Of a stretch of 64,000 nt of DNA, positions 13,767 to 25,712 are shown in pieces; the first letter of the stretch is position 1; the number at the start of each line of letters is the position of its first letter. The position numbers and the translations under genes were made by a program. The stretch comes from Lactuca virosa (Eukaryota; Streptophyta; Magnoliopsida; Asterales; Asteraceae). The notes under the pieces are model-generated. The model worked only from the letters and a program-made list of their open reading frames with translations, did no database searches and was not told the origin of the DNA. The stretch spans positions 365,621,038 through 365,685,037 of the forward strand of contig CAKMRJ010000001.1 in the NCBI GenBank assembly GCA_928212115.1. Direction: 5' to 3'.

Positions 13767-14106
13767 CCTAATCTTCGTGGCATGAAACTTAATGTATCTC
13801 TTAATAGTTAACTAACATCAATATATAGGTTTCACATAGCACAAATCAAGCAATATTCGAGCAGAAAAACCAATAGGCAATAAGGCATCATAAAGATCAG
13901 GCAATCCTAACATGTAATTCATGAAGATCCTTAGCTTACATACTATCATGCATCTCTAACAGTTCACATATCACACACAAAAAGGCATCTCTACTAAGTA
14001 GAAACTATAGCATGCAATCCTGAGCAGATCCTTTGGCTACTTCTAGCATGCAATTCATATTATAACATCAATAACGTATCAAACATGTATGTATATTTTA
14101 GGAATC

Positions 14107-14112
14107 ACTTAC
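14107..14112 (-). promoter_or_regulatory. Splice-donor-like site in element B leader
   Basis: Minus strand reads AGCTCAA/GTAAGTGATTCC. The same block occurs at equivalent positions in elements A (40622), C (26348) and E (63912). Use of the site is inferred. Confidence 0.45.
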
Positions 14113-14248
14113 TTGAGCTATGAATGACTGTACACATCACATATGATTTTCTCCATTTTAAATTTATTATTTTCAAAAGACTTGTGAAAATCCTCAGATC
14201 CTGATTCTGAGTTTGGAATCAGATGAGTGTTCATCCAAATCCCTCAAA

Positions 14249-14268
14249 CCAGGGCTCTGATACTAACT
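14249..14268 (-). other. Primer-binding site of element B
   Basis: Minus strand reads TTAGTATCAGAGCCCTGG, one substitution from the tRNA-iMet-complementary TGGTATCAGAGC. It is adjacent to the LTR terminus at 14269. Confidence 0.75.
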
Positions 14269-14559
14269 TGTAATGTCCCATTTTTCCAGAATCAATTTTT
14301 CATTTTAAAAATAGAATAATCACCCATTTTTATAAAGTTACATTCAAGTCAAACCAATTTTTCATAAACCATAATTCAAAATCAGAGTTATAAGGAAGAC
14401 AATGCGAAATCTCTCATCATAAAACTATTCATGTGTGTGTAGAGTACCGCCTTCGTAATCCGATAAGCAGCTGAAAAACATTTAATTCACAACTGTAAGC
14501 ATAAAGCTTAGTGAGTTCCCAAAAATAAAACATACAACACAACATAATAATCAGCTATG

Positions 14560-14735
14560 GGTTATCAACAACTTTGGGACTATCAACAGTCCTGAGGACT
14601 ATCAACAATCCTAAATATCACATACAACACAACAACATAAACACATATGGGTTATCAATAACCCCGTGGGTTATCAACAACCCTGTGGGTTATCAGCAAC
14701 CCTGCACATTATCAACAGTCCTGGAGTTATCAGCA
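14560..14735 (-). repeat. 19-21-bp tandem array in element B right LTR
   Basis: Repeats of GGGTTATCAACAACCCTGT and variants (GACTATCAACAGTCC), each imperfectly palindromic. Same relative position in the LTR as the arrays in the other elements. Confidence 0.7.
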
Positions 14736-14883
14736 ACTCAATAATTACACATAACAACAATCAGCAAATAAGACTCAACTACTCTAACATACACAACACT
14801 ATGGCATAGGTAATACAATGAGAAGACTCACTTGAACGAAAAGCTGAAATCCACTAATCAAAGTCCCATAGAATCAGTTATAC

Positions 14884-16408
14884 TGTGTAATTTTTATGCA
14901 CTAGTTTTTTATTTATAAAGTCCTATCAAATCTCAACTAGTCTTAAATACAAATAGGCAGTGTACCTAGTCGTGAAGTAATATAGTTCAAGGTAAGAAAG
15001 GGTGTCGAACTCAGGGAACATGAATGGTTTAGATCAAATAATTCAAATGCTAATTAAATTAATAACAGAAAAATAAAAATAGGGATTTTGTTGTTTAAAA
15101 TAACTAACTCGTTTTAACTATCAATTAATCAACGAAACTTAAGAACTAGATGAAAACAATAGATAAAAAGTACTTCCACTAGAATACGAATTTCTCAAGT
15201 TTCTATGCTTGATTTATTAGAAGTGAAATGGATTAATGAGTTGATTATTGAATTGTAATATGACTACTTATCTTTGTTAGATCTCCTAGTACTAATAATT
15301 AATGAACAACTAACAGAATGATTATGCAATTAGTGAACACATAATTAATTAAATATATTTGAACTATGAATGATAGGATCTAGTGATTTCTTGTCAATGA
15401 TCATGCCAATCAATCAAAGCATAACATGGACATCTAATACTCTCTAACTCAGTCAAAGTCACCAATTAATATTACATAACCATAACCTTATGATCAAAGT
15501 CCCAATCATACAAACCTAATGATAATAGATTAATTTGATTCAAGTACATCAAGATAGAATGATCATCTAATCCTAATAATACTCAGCAATAGGCAATGAA
15601 AATCATAACTTTGACATGAAAGGTACAATTAATCAAACACAAGTAAAAAACAAACCTAATTAATCCTACTAATCAAATCAAATCATATCAAAGAGGGTTC
15701 ATCAAAATCTAGTGAAAGTAAAGGTTTTTACACCATATTCAGTAAACTAAACCAGAAAAACATCACCAAAAGATTTCTAGACACGATCATCAAACAAACC
15801 TAAGTGAAATCTCGATACAATAGCGTTTAAATCTTCAAATGCTTGCTCCAATCGAATATCTTACTTCAAAATCGACACCTAGAGGGTTTCTGGACTTCAA
15901 AACGAAGTAAAAGTCACATCTATAGGCTGCAAAAGTCTGCACACCGATTAGGGTTGATAATCTCATGTTTTTATAGAATTTTCGGCTCCACGACGTGGAA
16001 AAGGTTTTGTTGTGCTGTGGGAGATGGAATCTTCCCATGCACAAATTTTTTTTGTGTTTCCATGCCGTGATATGGATTTTCCACGGCATGGGAATTGGGA
16101 ATCAGAATTTGGCATAAACAAGAAAGTTGTCTGAAAATTTGTCTAGTTTTCAGAACATCTTGAATCTCGTCAATCAAAGTTACGAGTCATGAGATATGGC
16201 TAAAACACTGAAGAGAGGTCAAGCTGCCATCAACATCCTTTTTGTGTCTTTTTCAGCTTCGTTCTCCTCCTTTTGCATCCCAACTCCCATTTTAACTGTA
16301 ATTAAACATTTTCAAACATATTAAGTATCATATATCTAAAAATATAACATTTTAATCAAATATATTAAGATAATGACCTAAAATATATAGTTAAATAAGG
16401 CTATATCA
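14884..16408. mobile_element. LTR-like insertion (possible solo LTR), 1.5 kb
   Basis: Runs from TGTGTAATTTTTATGC to GGCTATATCA, that is TG...CA termini, flanked by TATAC on the left and TAAAC on the right (4 of 5 match). It interrupts LTR-type sequence. The interior includes a GTGTACCTAGTCGTGAAGTA motif and a CCACGGCATGG inverted motif near 16080. No coding domain seen. The element class is inferred from the ends alone. Confidence 0.45.
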
Positions 16409-17702
16409 TAAACGAACCTCCTAAACCAATCACAAGCTAAACCTCAGACTATAGCTCAACACTTCTCCAAGTTTGACCAAAAGTTAAACTAGTCAAAAAG
16501 TCAACGGTATAGTGGACCACCACGTCATGGTGAACTCTTGGCCACGTTGTGGCTAAATCAGGACAAACCAGTTGAGAAATAGAGCGCCACCACGTCGTGG
16601 GCCTTCCTTGGCCATGTCGTAGTCTCTGGCAGAATCCCCTTTTCTTCATTAAGAGCTTAACCCCTAAATACGAAGGCTCATAACATCAAATCTGGTACCT
16701 AATAGCTTCATAATGGATAAAGTTTCCAACTTTATCCATTAGGATGGTCCAAACAACCAAGAAAGGTACCAATAATGCATCTTTCTCAACTTAATCCATT
16801 AAGTCCAAGTCTCCAACCTTCATATTTGAATCAACATGATGTTTAGATGGATAAAGTTTCCAACTTTAACCATAATAATGCCACAAACATGCAAGATCTA
16901 AACTTTAATACACCAAATGTCTTAAAGGACCAAGATAACTTACATGACTTAAAGGGAAGGCAAAAGATCCTAACTTTCCTAGTCCATGAGGTCCAAGAAG
17001 CATTCCAAACCGATCAAAAGATGTTGAAGTCTACTCAACTCCAAGATCACCCATAAAATGGACCAAAAGTGCGAAAAAACACAAATGACAATGTCTAAGG
17101 AACAAAAGAGCAAGATATGAACTTCATACCCACAATAGACCAGAAATGGAGTAACTTTGATGGGTCCAAACTTGAAACAACATTCATTGCAACCAAAAGA
17201 ACTTTTTTGATCTTCAATCATCATTAAAACACCACCAAAAGTACCCAAAAGAGGAGAGAGGAGAGGGGAGGAGCTCAAATCATGAAGAGATGTTAGGGTT
17301 TTTAAAAAGAGGGTTTCTTGGTGTAATGGACGCAGTGGTGAACTCGTTTTTCCCAAAATCCACTTCAGCTTCAAACAACCATAGCTTTTTCGTTTCAAAT
17401 TAGTTTTTGGCGATCTTTATATGCACACGAAGGTATTGACGAACTCGGCAATTCTATCTAATTACTTTTGACTAAAAAACATATCAAACTAAAATCATTA
17501 ATTCATGCAAGAAACCCGAGATATCACCTTTCCCATTTTTCCCTTTGCTTCAAAGCACAATTCGAGGGCTTTAATCACTTAACCAACATTATCAATATCC
17601 GATACGATCTAAGCTCTATTTCTTTGAAATCCAAGACATTTACTTGATCACATTACGACTCGAAATCCCAAAATAAGAAACGTCCTGAAACTAGATGTTA
17701 CA

Positions 17703-17822
17703 TTATGGGTTTAGTAGATTGAAAAAACCAAGAGGCTTTGGGTCTAGTATGTTGAGAAGAAAGAAAGAAAATTCATTTTGTGAAATGACATAAAAATGGA
17801 CTCTCTTGTTAAAGAGATGCTA
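17703..17822. other. Sequence between elements B and C
   Basis: About 120 bp of purine-rich sequence between B and the target duplication of C. It continues at 37625 if element C is removed. No feature recognised. Confidence 0.5.
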
Positions 17823-20800
17823 CGTAACACCCATAAAAATCAAGCCAATTTAAAACTTTTTCAAACATCCAAAAGCCATTAATTATTACAAAATGTTTTC
17901 AAAATAGTTTAATATCAGAGTATCCCAGAAACATAAGTCCAAAACACGAGGATATGTACGGTCACGCATTCGCCTTGCCGAGACATCTGAAGCACCTGAA
18001 ACAATAAACTGAAACCGTAAGCACAAAGCTTAGTGAATTCCCCCAAAATACCCATACACACAACAATACACATATAATCACAAACAACATACTATGGTTC
18101 CAGTCAACCTCGGGATGGAATACCCCAGGCCCATAACAACCAGGTTGGAATGCCCACATACTACGAGTCCACTCATCCTCGGGATGGAATACTCACGGCC
18201 CACAACCATCAGGTTGGAATGCCCACATACTACGAGTCCAAACATCCTCGGGATGGAATACTCACGGCCCACAACCATCGGGTTGGAATGCCCACATACT
18301 ACGAGTCTAATCATCCTCAGGATGGAGTACTCACGGCCCACAACCATCGGTTTGGATTGCCCAGGTATGTTGGCTCTCGCACAAAGCAGATAAGCCTCAA
18401 CCACCAATCAACATGTGCACATATATCAAATAATCATATAACAGTCTATTAAGACAACATACTAGGGTCCACTCATCCTCGGGATGGAATACCCTCAACT
18501 ACCAATCAAGCATGTGCACAACAGGTAACCACATAACAGTCTACATGCAGTCAAACCGACCTACAGATCACTAAGCATACATGCCCCACAGTTTAAACAG
18601 TCTTAGGATAAAGGATTCGACCCCACAACGGTTAGACTCAAATGAGAGTTGCGAAGCAGAACCCAACCCTTCATCCTAAGATCTTTTAAACCATGTAAAC
18701 TAGCATGTACCGATAATCATACAGATCTAACAGATCACTAATCATAACATCATCCTAAAACCAGGATACAGATCTAACGTAGCATCATACACATAATCAC
18801 AAAATAACTAGTATAACAATCCAAAGGGCCGACCTTGGTGCCTTAGACCCTTGAGTATAGTGAGGATAACTCACCTCACAGTGCTGAAGTCCCGCGGATA
18901 AAACCCCAGCTGCTGGTTGACAGACTCTTGAGCTATCAACATCAAACAACACCCAATTAATAATTGGGTTCCAAGCCCAAGGTCCAACTCACACTCCAAA
19001 GGCCCAAAACTCAAGTAATGGGCCAAAGCCCAACATATGGACCAATTTTCCAAATTAGGCCCAGACCTCTACATGGTCTTTCCTTAAGGCCCATCCAATT
19101 ATTCTAGTCCAAACTCTTGGTATTTCCATGGCCTAATATCACATAATCATAAAGGCCCAATTATGGCTCATCTATGGCCAATTTTCCAAATTGGGCACAA
19201 GACTCTCACGTGGGCCTTATCCTAAAACCCATACAATTATTTATTCCATTTACTTATTCTTGGAAAGCCCATTAATAGTCCAATCACCAAATCCCAATAG
19301 AAAGGCCCAAGTCAAGGCCCAAGTGAAATTAGGGTTTCCACATGAAATGACGATTAGGGTTAAGTGTTTCTTACTTAACCCATTAAGGACTTAATCCATT
19401 AAGTCCAATATTGCCTTAGGTTAATTTGCCAATAATTATTAATTATTATTTTAGGTTTAATAAATAATTCTCGTGCGGTCCCGATCAATCCCAAAATTAG
19501 GGTTTCAAGGCATTAGGTTTTTCCAAACCCTAATTAGGGTTTCCAACTCAAATACTAGCCCATTAATCAAATGGTTGGGCTTTTAGATCAATTAGGGCTT
19601 CATTGGGCCCACTAGGGTTTCATTGGGCCCACTAGGGTTTCATTAGGCCAATTAGGGTTTCATTAGGCCCACTTTTTCCAAGCATCCCCAAACGATTCAA
19701 GACGCAAACGAGGGACACCGCCACCCAACACGGCGGTTGGTGGCGGCAGGAGGCGGCAACCACCACCCTATGGTGATGGTTTGAGTTTTTCTTTTCATTA
19801 TTCCATTTTTTTACAATTTACAATGCTAAACCCCAAAGAACACACACACACACTAATACAACACACACACACAGCCACCCTAATGGTGGCCGGCGGTGGC
19901 ACGTGGTGGCAGCCACCACCTCACGGTGGTGGTGGTGGCTTTCCTGTGAATTTCAGTTACACAACATACACACTCACTTAACATGATATAGCAACAGCAC
20001 ACACCTAAATACATAACAAACATGCACTCAGCCACCTTCCATGGTGGCTGGCGGCGACGGAAAGATGGCAGCAAGCGGAGTTGACGACGGTAGCCACCAT
20101 GGTTGGCTGCCATGGTGGTTCTTCACGAGGTTTTTCTGACCAACGATCTTCCACAGTCAAACGACAACCACAAAGCGTTCGACCCGAACGCACTAAGCTG
20201 CTGCAATTGATTCATGACGGTGGGCGACGGCGGGGGAGGCTACGAATGATGGAAGCAGCAGGGGCCATCGGCGGCAGTCGATGTTGGGACGCAGCAACAT
20301 GAGAAATGGGAGAAGGGGACGAACGAGAATCAAGGCGAATAACAGCGTTGTAAACAACCCCGTATCTCCAATCTTCCCGGCTGACTCACGTCGGCAGTAC
20401 AACAACGCCTTCGTTCTCGGTGGGGCTTTCTCCGGCTGTTCACGGCGTCACAACCAGCATGAGCTGTGCTGTTGTGGCGGTGGTACTCGACGACTCCAAC
20501 AACGGTGGTGCGACTCGACAAAAGGGGGGTAGCGACGCCGGAGTTGAAGACAAAGGGTGAAGGAGATGGCGGCTGCACATTGCTAGGGTTAGGTTTTATG
20601 GGGAAATGCAACAGTTATACCCGTTCCCTTCAATACTATTATCCATATTGACAAAACCCGCCCCTCCTTCTCCTTTTCCTTTCATATTAAGTCCTAAAAT
20701 TACCATTTAGCCCCTGACTCCATAAAATCCTCTCAACTTTGATCCAATATTTACCAAATAACCCCCATCTTTCATAATTCATTATAATTTTAGGTACAAT

Positions 20801-21021
20801 ATTTACCAAACACACCCTAACTTCTGAAATCCTTTTCAAACAAATCCCGAAATTACACTTTAACCCCCGAGACTCTAAATCATGACATTTGGCTTCCCGA
20901 AACCAACACCCCGCTAATTATTATTTGATTTTGGCTACAATAACATAAAATAATAATAAAATTACTTCTCGGGGGCTCCGAGTTTATTATTTAATTAATC
21001 TATTTTAAACGGGGTGTTACA
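17823..21021 (-). repeat. Element C, left (3') LTR
   Basis: Plus reading starts CGTAACACCCATAAAAATC (TG mutated to CG) and ends AACGGGGTGTTACA. Near-identical to the right LTR. Contains a 69-bp tandem array (18093-18365), CTCACTAAGCTTTGTGCTTA-like box (minus, about 18036-18017, with one change), CA repeats near 19846-19871, and GTGG/CGGCGG-rich sequence at 19710-20530. The ORFs in that GC-rich part are not genes, as they are shared by both LTRs and lack domains. Confidence 0.85.
18093..18365 (-). repeat. 69-bp tandem array in element C left LTR
   Basis: About four units containing CATCCTCGGGATGGAATAC and AACCATCAGGTTGGAATGCC, each with internal dyads. One further partial copy lies near 18470-18495. 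Confidence 0.9.
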
Positions 21022-21036
21022 ACTCTCCCCCACTTA
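21022..21036 (-). other. Polypurine tract of element C
   Basis: Minus strand TAAGTGGGGGAGAGT directly next to the 3' LTR terminus at 21021, the expected place for plus-strand priming. Confidence 0.75.
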
Positions 21037-21806
21037 AATTTGATTTCGTCCTTGAAATCATTTCTTATCTGTCCTTGCACGCCAGACAACTTGAACTACG
21101 TGGTCACAATCCCGCACATAATCCCAGCTTTCCCAAGGCAATCAAAACCAACCTTAACAGGGTTTTAAAAACCCGAAAATGGACGAATTTCCAGCATTAT
21201 GATCACATTACTCAATCTGAAATCTGAAGTCTCGAGATGGTCTGGCTCCCTGACAGACCACCCACACTGAATCATTGTCGAATCCATTCCATGTATCCCT
21301 TAAACTCACTATCCGACTTCTGATGACTGGAGGTTCTCACCAGAAAGCATAACCACATACCAAGTTTCCCCTGCAGTACAATTATACTTAACAGAAAACT
21401 CACCCGGAATACCGGATTCCTGCCCGGTTGCTGAACCAACGAGCGATCTTACAGTCGCTCCACGCGACCTTCGAAGGAAACTTCGACTAGCAATAACTTT
21501 CCTAGTTATATCGCCACTCACGACTCTATCAATCCCTCTGGTCCATCTGATCATAATAGCCTGACAACCTGTCGCTATCAAATCAAACACTAAAAGTGAA
21601 CGCTACCAGAACAACTGTAGTCTTACATCACGCCCGGTCCCCAACAACCTACCGTTACCTGATTCCAATCACGTCGTGGTGTAACCACAATCTTGCGAAC
21701 TGGCCCACCTAGCCTAATCATCTGAAAGAGTTCGTGAATGCTATGGTTATCCCCCGTAGTCTTACAACACTTTCGCTCTAACACAACCGCAACCCGATGC
21801 CTTACC

Positions 21807-24096
21807 TGTCACACCCCCCAAACCAGAATGGCGGAAACATTCGGGGGTGGATGACTTCACGTAGTATCATAACAGTTGGATATTTGTAAAGAAAGTAAAC
21901 ACAACCATCATAAATATAATTTAAAAGTTACATTGTTGCATGTGATACATGTCTCAAAAAAATTACAATATGATGATTTAATAAGTTTGAAAACTGACGC
22001 CTTAGCATCCCTTCTCCCAAAAGCTGATGTTTTACCTGTATTACTGAATCCCTGAGAAATACAAGTAGTTTTGAAAAAATGTCAACAATTAAGTTGGTGA
22101 GTTCATAAGCGTTTTTGTACTAGAATTGTATGTCTTTATGTATAAAATAACTGAGCTTGTTTCTAGAAAATCCAATATTTTCCATGTACGTGTGGTAGTT
22201 GAAAAGTTCCAAAGACTGGAATGCATAAGTATTTTTCATACCTAAAATAGTGTATGTAGTTTTATATATGTATATATAATCACTAATGCGTTTAATAGCC
22301 CCGTAAATCAAAATGTTTTGATACTCCATGTGAGTTTTACAACCATGCTATTGACCCAGACTTCCTGTAACAACGTTCTTCAGGCGTTGCAGTGTTATGA
22401 TGTTTGTCACCCCAGACCTGCCAATCTAACTGTAGCTAACAGTTTAGGTGCGGGATTGTTAATCCCGTATAGATCTATACACAAGTATCACGCTCTGCCT
22501 ACAAGAGATTATGGTTTATAATACAGGACTTGAAATGCGTACTTGAAAGTACGGTGAAGCCAAATGTCTCACAAACTTTAGTATCAATAGATTTACGAAA
22601 TGAAAAGTCCGTTTTCCTTGTAAATGTAAATATTTCCTCTTTATAGTGTTTATAGTATGTAAAATGTCATGAATAACTCGTAAACTATACCCATTATAGT
22701 TTTATGAAAATGTGTTCCATTAAAATGATAAAACTTGGTGTATTACTAACTTCGCATGTAAAGTGTTACTTTAGTAGTAATATTGTTTAACATTTATAAA
22801 CAAAAATGTAGACGAAGCATTTGAAATCCCATGTAATGATTTGTATTTTACATAAGTTTTTCTGGTGTTTCATTTGTATTCCCCCCCCCTAAAGTATAGT
22901 AAAACGTGAAAATAAGGGGTATGAACTCACTTGGAAAGTGTGGTGATTTGAAGAAAATGAGATTTTTCTCGGGCAGCACTTCGACCGGAAAGTGGTAAGT
23001 TTTTCGGGAATCTCGGAGCTTCGGACCTTCGTCGGAACTTGGATACGGAACCGGGGCGTCGAGGTATATTCGAGAGACTCGAAAATGAGAAAATGGGCGA
23101 GAAGTGGTGTAATTTAGCAAAAGAAACCGGAACCCTCGCATCTATTTATAGTGGGGCTGCCTGGCCTCGTACGCTGGGTGTACGCCGAAGTACGCAGGGC
23201 GTACCTCGTACGCTGGGCGTACCCTTGTACGCCGGGCGTACGTCAGCGATGACGTCATCGGTCGCCGGTCTTCGGATGGGACGGGAGTAGAGGGCATAGG
23301 GGTGACGTGGCCGATCCGAGGCCCTTCATTCGCGTACGTTGGGCGTACCCTCGTACGCGGGGCGTAATCCTTTGGATAAGCCTCGAAGTGTGTGCCCAAA
23401 TCTTTGAAAATCCGTAACTTTCGCATACGAGCTCTGTTTTTGACGTTCTTTATATCCACGCGTAGGTGAGAATATACTCTACAACTCTCGTTTAGACATT
23501 GTCGGCAAATTTGACTTTATTTTTAATCATATAATTTTTAATAGGTCGGGACACAAAAAATCCTTTTAAAAATTCATAACTTCTTCATCCGATGTCCGTT
23601 TTTGTCTGTCTTTTTACCGTTGTACTACTATTGTCGAGATCTTTAATTCTCGTTTAGGTTATGTCGGCTAAAAGTCGTTCGATCTTTATTTCGAGTTTTT
23701 AGCTGTCTACTGCCGTTCTGAAACTTAGAAAAATCATAACTTCCTCATATGAAGTCAGATTTGGACGTTCCTTTTATGTACACTCACGTTTTGTTATTAT
23801 CTACGACTTTAGTTTAGATACTTAAGGCTAAAAAGTATTTTTATTGAAATTTCACTTTTTACGCTTAACAGTGTTTTACTGGTTTTGTCGCGGATTTTCG
23901 ATTGGTCATAACTTCTTCGTTATATCTCGGATTTGAGTGTTCTTTATATTTCTGAAAACCTTGAAACGATATCTAACATTTTATGTATCCCAATTGAGAC
24001 TTTAGAACATTTCATTTTTGACGCTATTTTTATTGATTCCAAAAATAGATTATAATATTTGAACATTACATTGACTTGGAATATCGGGTTGTCACA
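21807..24096 (-). mobile_element. Solo LTR with TTACC target duplications
   Basis: Plus reading begins TGTCACACCCCCCAAACCAG and ends ATATCGGGTTGTCACA. TTACC flanks both sides (21802-21806 and 24097-24101). There is no internal region, primer site or polypurine tract, so it is a solo LTR of 2290 bp, formed by recombination between two LTRs. Sense is minus: TATAAATAGA (23150-23141) is a good TATA box, and GTACGC...GCGTAC modules lie at 23168-23240 and 23333-23368. ORFs over the modules are not genes. Confidence 0.9.
23141..23150 (-). promoter_or_regulatory. TATA box of solo LTR
   Basis: Minus strand TATAAATAGA. The GTACG-type modules lie next to it on the upstream side. Confidence 0.6.
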
Positions 24097-24101
24097 TTAC
24101 C

Positions 24102-25489
24102 CTCAATCTATCAATCCAATTACTCTCAGAGTCTAACACACACTAGACCGAATACCCGAACTGGACTCAATTCTTGACTGGAACCCCAAACTGATTCCCC
24201 AAATTCTTCTATCAAGCACCGAGAAGACGCGATTCACATGCCGGGGAGTTTTACCAAACTCCCAACTCACACAACACTCAAACCAAACAGCCACTTGGGC
24301 CGCCTTTCTCCCTGTCGAGAATGCAAAACTTATCCCAGTTCCAAAACCGCTCCTATTTCCTGAATCCCGGGATAATTCTCCCCCACTTAGATTCGACTAA
24401 GTATTCACAATACATGAAAGTTGGAGAATTCCCAATCGTCCCCACTTTCCAACGATCGATCCGATGACAACCAACTCTTTCCAACTAGTGCTCCATTACC
24501 GGCCAATCACAAGTGATCACACACTTCTAAGAACTAGCTGAACACTTCCTGAATCCCAGTGAAACCGATAGTCCCTAATACTTGAATGATCCCACACTCA
24601 AATCCTGAACTCCAAAAGGTAGATGCTCCAACTAACATCTCAGCAACGAGTTACTTCCATTGGCGCTTTCCTCCGCCAATCAATAACGGTTACTAAAACC
24701 ACTGAATCCTGACAATGCTGAATAACCATCCTATGGGACCCTGTCCGTAGACCTCCCACGTAATACCCTTCTTCCCAAAGTGTTCCAACAATTCTCCCGC
24801 TCTCGGATCTAGAAATCATATCATTCAGGGCCTCACACCCTGACTCACTCACCAGCTCAATCATCCACAGCCGAACTGCAGTAGATGAAACAACCTTTGC
24901 CCTAAACCGGGCTACAACTACTCCCAAGACATAGTATACAATCCCAAAAGTGCAATAGATCGCACAATCAATCCTTACCGCCCGATACAAGAGATCCAAG
25001 GCGAACCGGACCTCACAAAATACTTATGCCACATCGACCCACCCGCGCTGAACTACTGTCGCCAATCCCGACGACTAACTGACCCCGAGCTGGAAATACA
25101 ACCTAATCCTGGGGTCACAATCCTGCTCATTCCTTTGAGCTCGCAAAGCTGAAAAAGGCACAATCCTTTACCTAGAAAACGACATTCATATCCATCAATT
25201 AACCATTCTGCTTCCAGCTGCAAAACTCCAGCTGATCATAATCATCACTCCCTTCCGGAGTCCTCGCGACTCGCATTCCGCCCTCGAGCAAATCCCGCGA
25301 AGCCTCAATTCCAGAAACTCCTGTGATAGCTACTCCTGCTCAGCCCGTGGAATGTAATGAGTACAGAACATCTCCCTGATCCCAAGTAACTGCAACCATC
25401 TACTTATCAGAATATGTCCCAGTAATAAGTCCCGGTACTGGAAAGCTCAACCAGCTCCTCCCCTGCCGTCGTTACAGCTGTTGTAGCTG
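24102..25489 (-). other. Element C interior without recognisable pol
   Basis: Scattered short ORFs (for example 119 codons at 24640-24999) show no gag-pol motif. A second polypurine-like block (complement of ATTCTCCCCCACTTA) occurs at about 24375-24389. It may be an internal polypurine tract or a scar of an older rearrangement. Confidence 0.5.
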
Positions 25490-25711
25490 CTACAGCCGCC
25501 ATCTCAGCAAGGCTGCATAATGCTCATCGAAATACTTAACCATGGTGGTCTTGTTAGACCCAAACATCTCCAGAATCTGACCCCGTACAATCCCAATCAC
25601 CTCCTCCCGGATGATCTCCCTGACACGATCCTCTGTCAATGTTGGCCTATCCTGGCTGCCAGCTCCCGATCCTAACCCAGATCCAGTCTCAAGACGTCTC
25701 GTAACCACCAT
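25490..25711 (-). pseudogene. gag N-terminal fragment of element C
   Basis: Open from ATG at 25711 (MVVTRRLETGSG...) for about 73 codons to a stop at 25490-25492. The start matches that of the gag gene in element A (41350, MVVLRLRP...) and in element E (63023), and in all three the ATG follows CAG/A. A charged segment (residues about 27-40) is followed by a segment comparable to the Gag N-terminus of A (FGS...). The rest of gag and pol is absent. Either a severely shortened gag or a decayed fragment. Confidence 0.55.
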
Positions 25712-25712
25712 T

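Larger units (their letters stand above)
6754..17702 (-). mobile_element. Element B: old minus-strand Ty3/gypsy-like element with mismatched LTRs
   Basis: Read on the minus strand: right LTR (17702-14269), primer site (14268-14249), leader with splice-donor-like GTAAGT (14112-14107) and GGGCCC palindrome (12982-12963), a non-coding interior, a purine tract (complement of TTCTCCCCCACTTA at 9846-9859), then the left LTR (9844-6754). No gag, protease, reverse transcriptase or integrase could be read in the 4.4-kb interior, so the element is non-autonomous or fully decayed. The flanking 5-mers (TATTC on the left, TTATG on the right) are not a target duplication, and the two LTRs differ in internal modules. 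Confidence 0.7.
14269..17702 (-). repeat. Element B, right (5') LTR, interrupted
   Basis: Plus-strand reading starts TGTAATGTCCCATTTTTCC and ends CTGAAACTAGATGTTACA. It has the CTCACTAAGCTTTATGCTTA box (minus, about 14514-14495), a 19-21-bp tandem array (about 14560-14735) and CCACGTCGTGG-type motifs (about 16516-16620) where the left LTR has GTACGC motifs. An LTR-like element is inserted at 14884-16408. Confidence 0.65.

Noticed and set aside
17703..17707. TTAT shared by both flanks of element B as a target duplication
   Set aside because: On the left it is offset by two bases from the LTR terminus, and a 4-bp AT-rich match is expected by chance.
18078..18452. Repeat-containing ORFs on both strands at 18078-18452 and 34718-35218
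   Set aside because: They come from the 69-bp LTR array (23 codons per unit), are present on both strands and in both LTRs, and lack a domain.
19880..20651. Overlapping GC-rich ORFs resembling a small gene
   Set aside because: The segment is part of the element C LTR and is duplicated at 36421-37251 with frame-breaking differences. GTGG/CGGCGG simple sequence gives the open frames.
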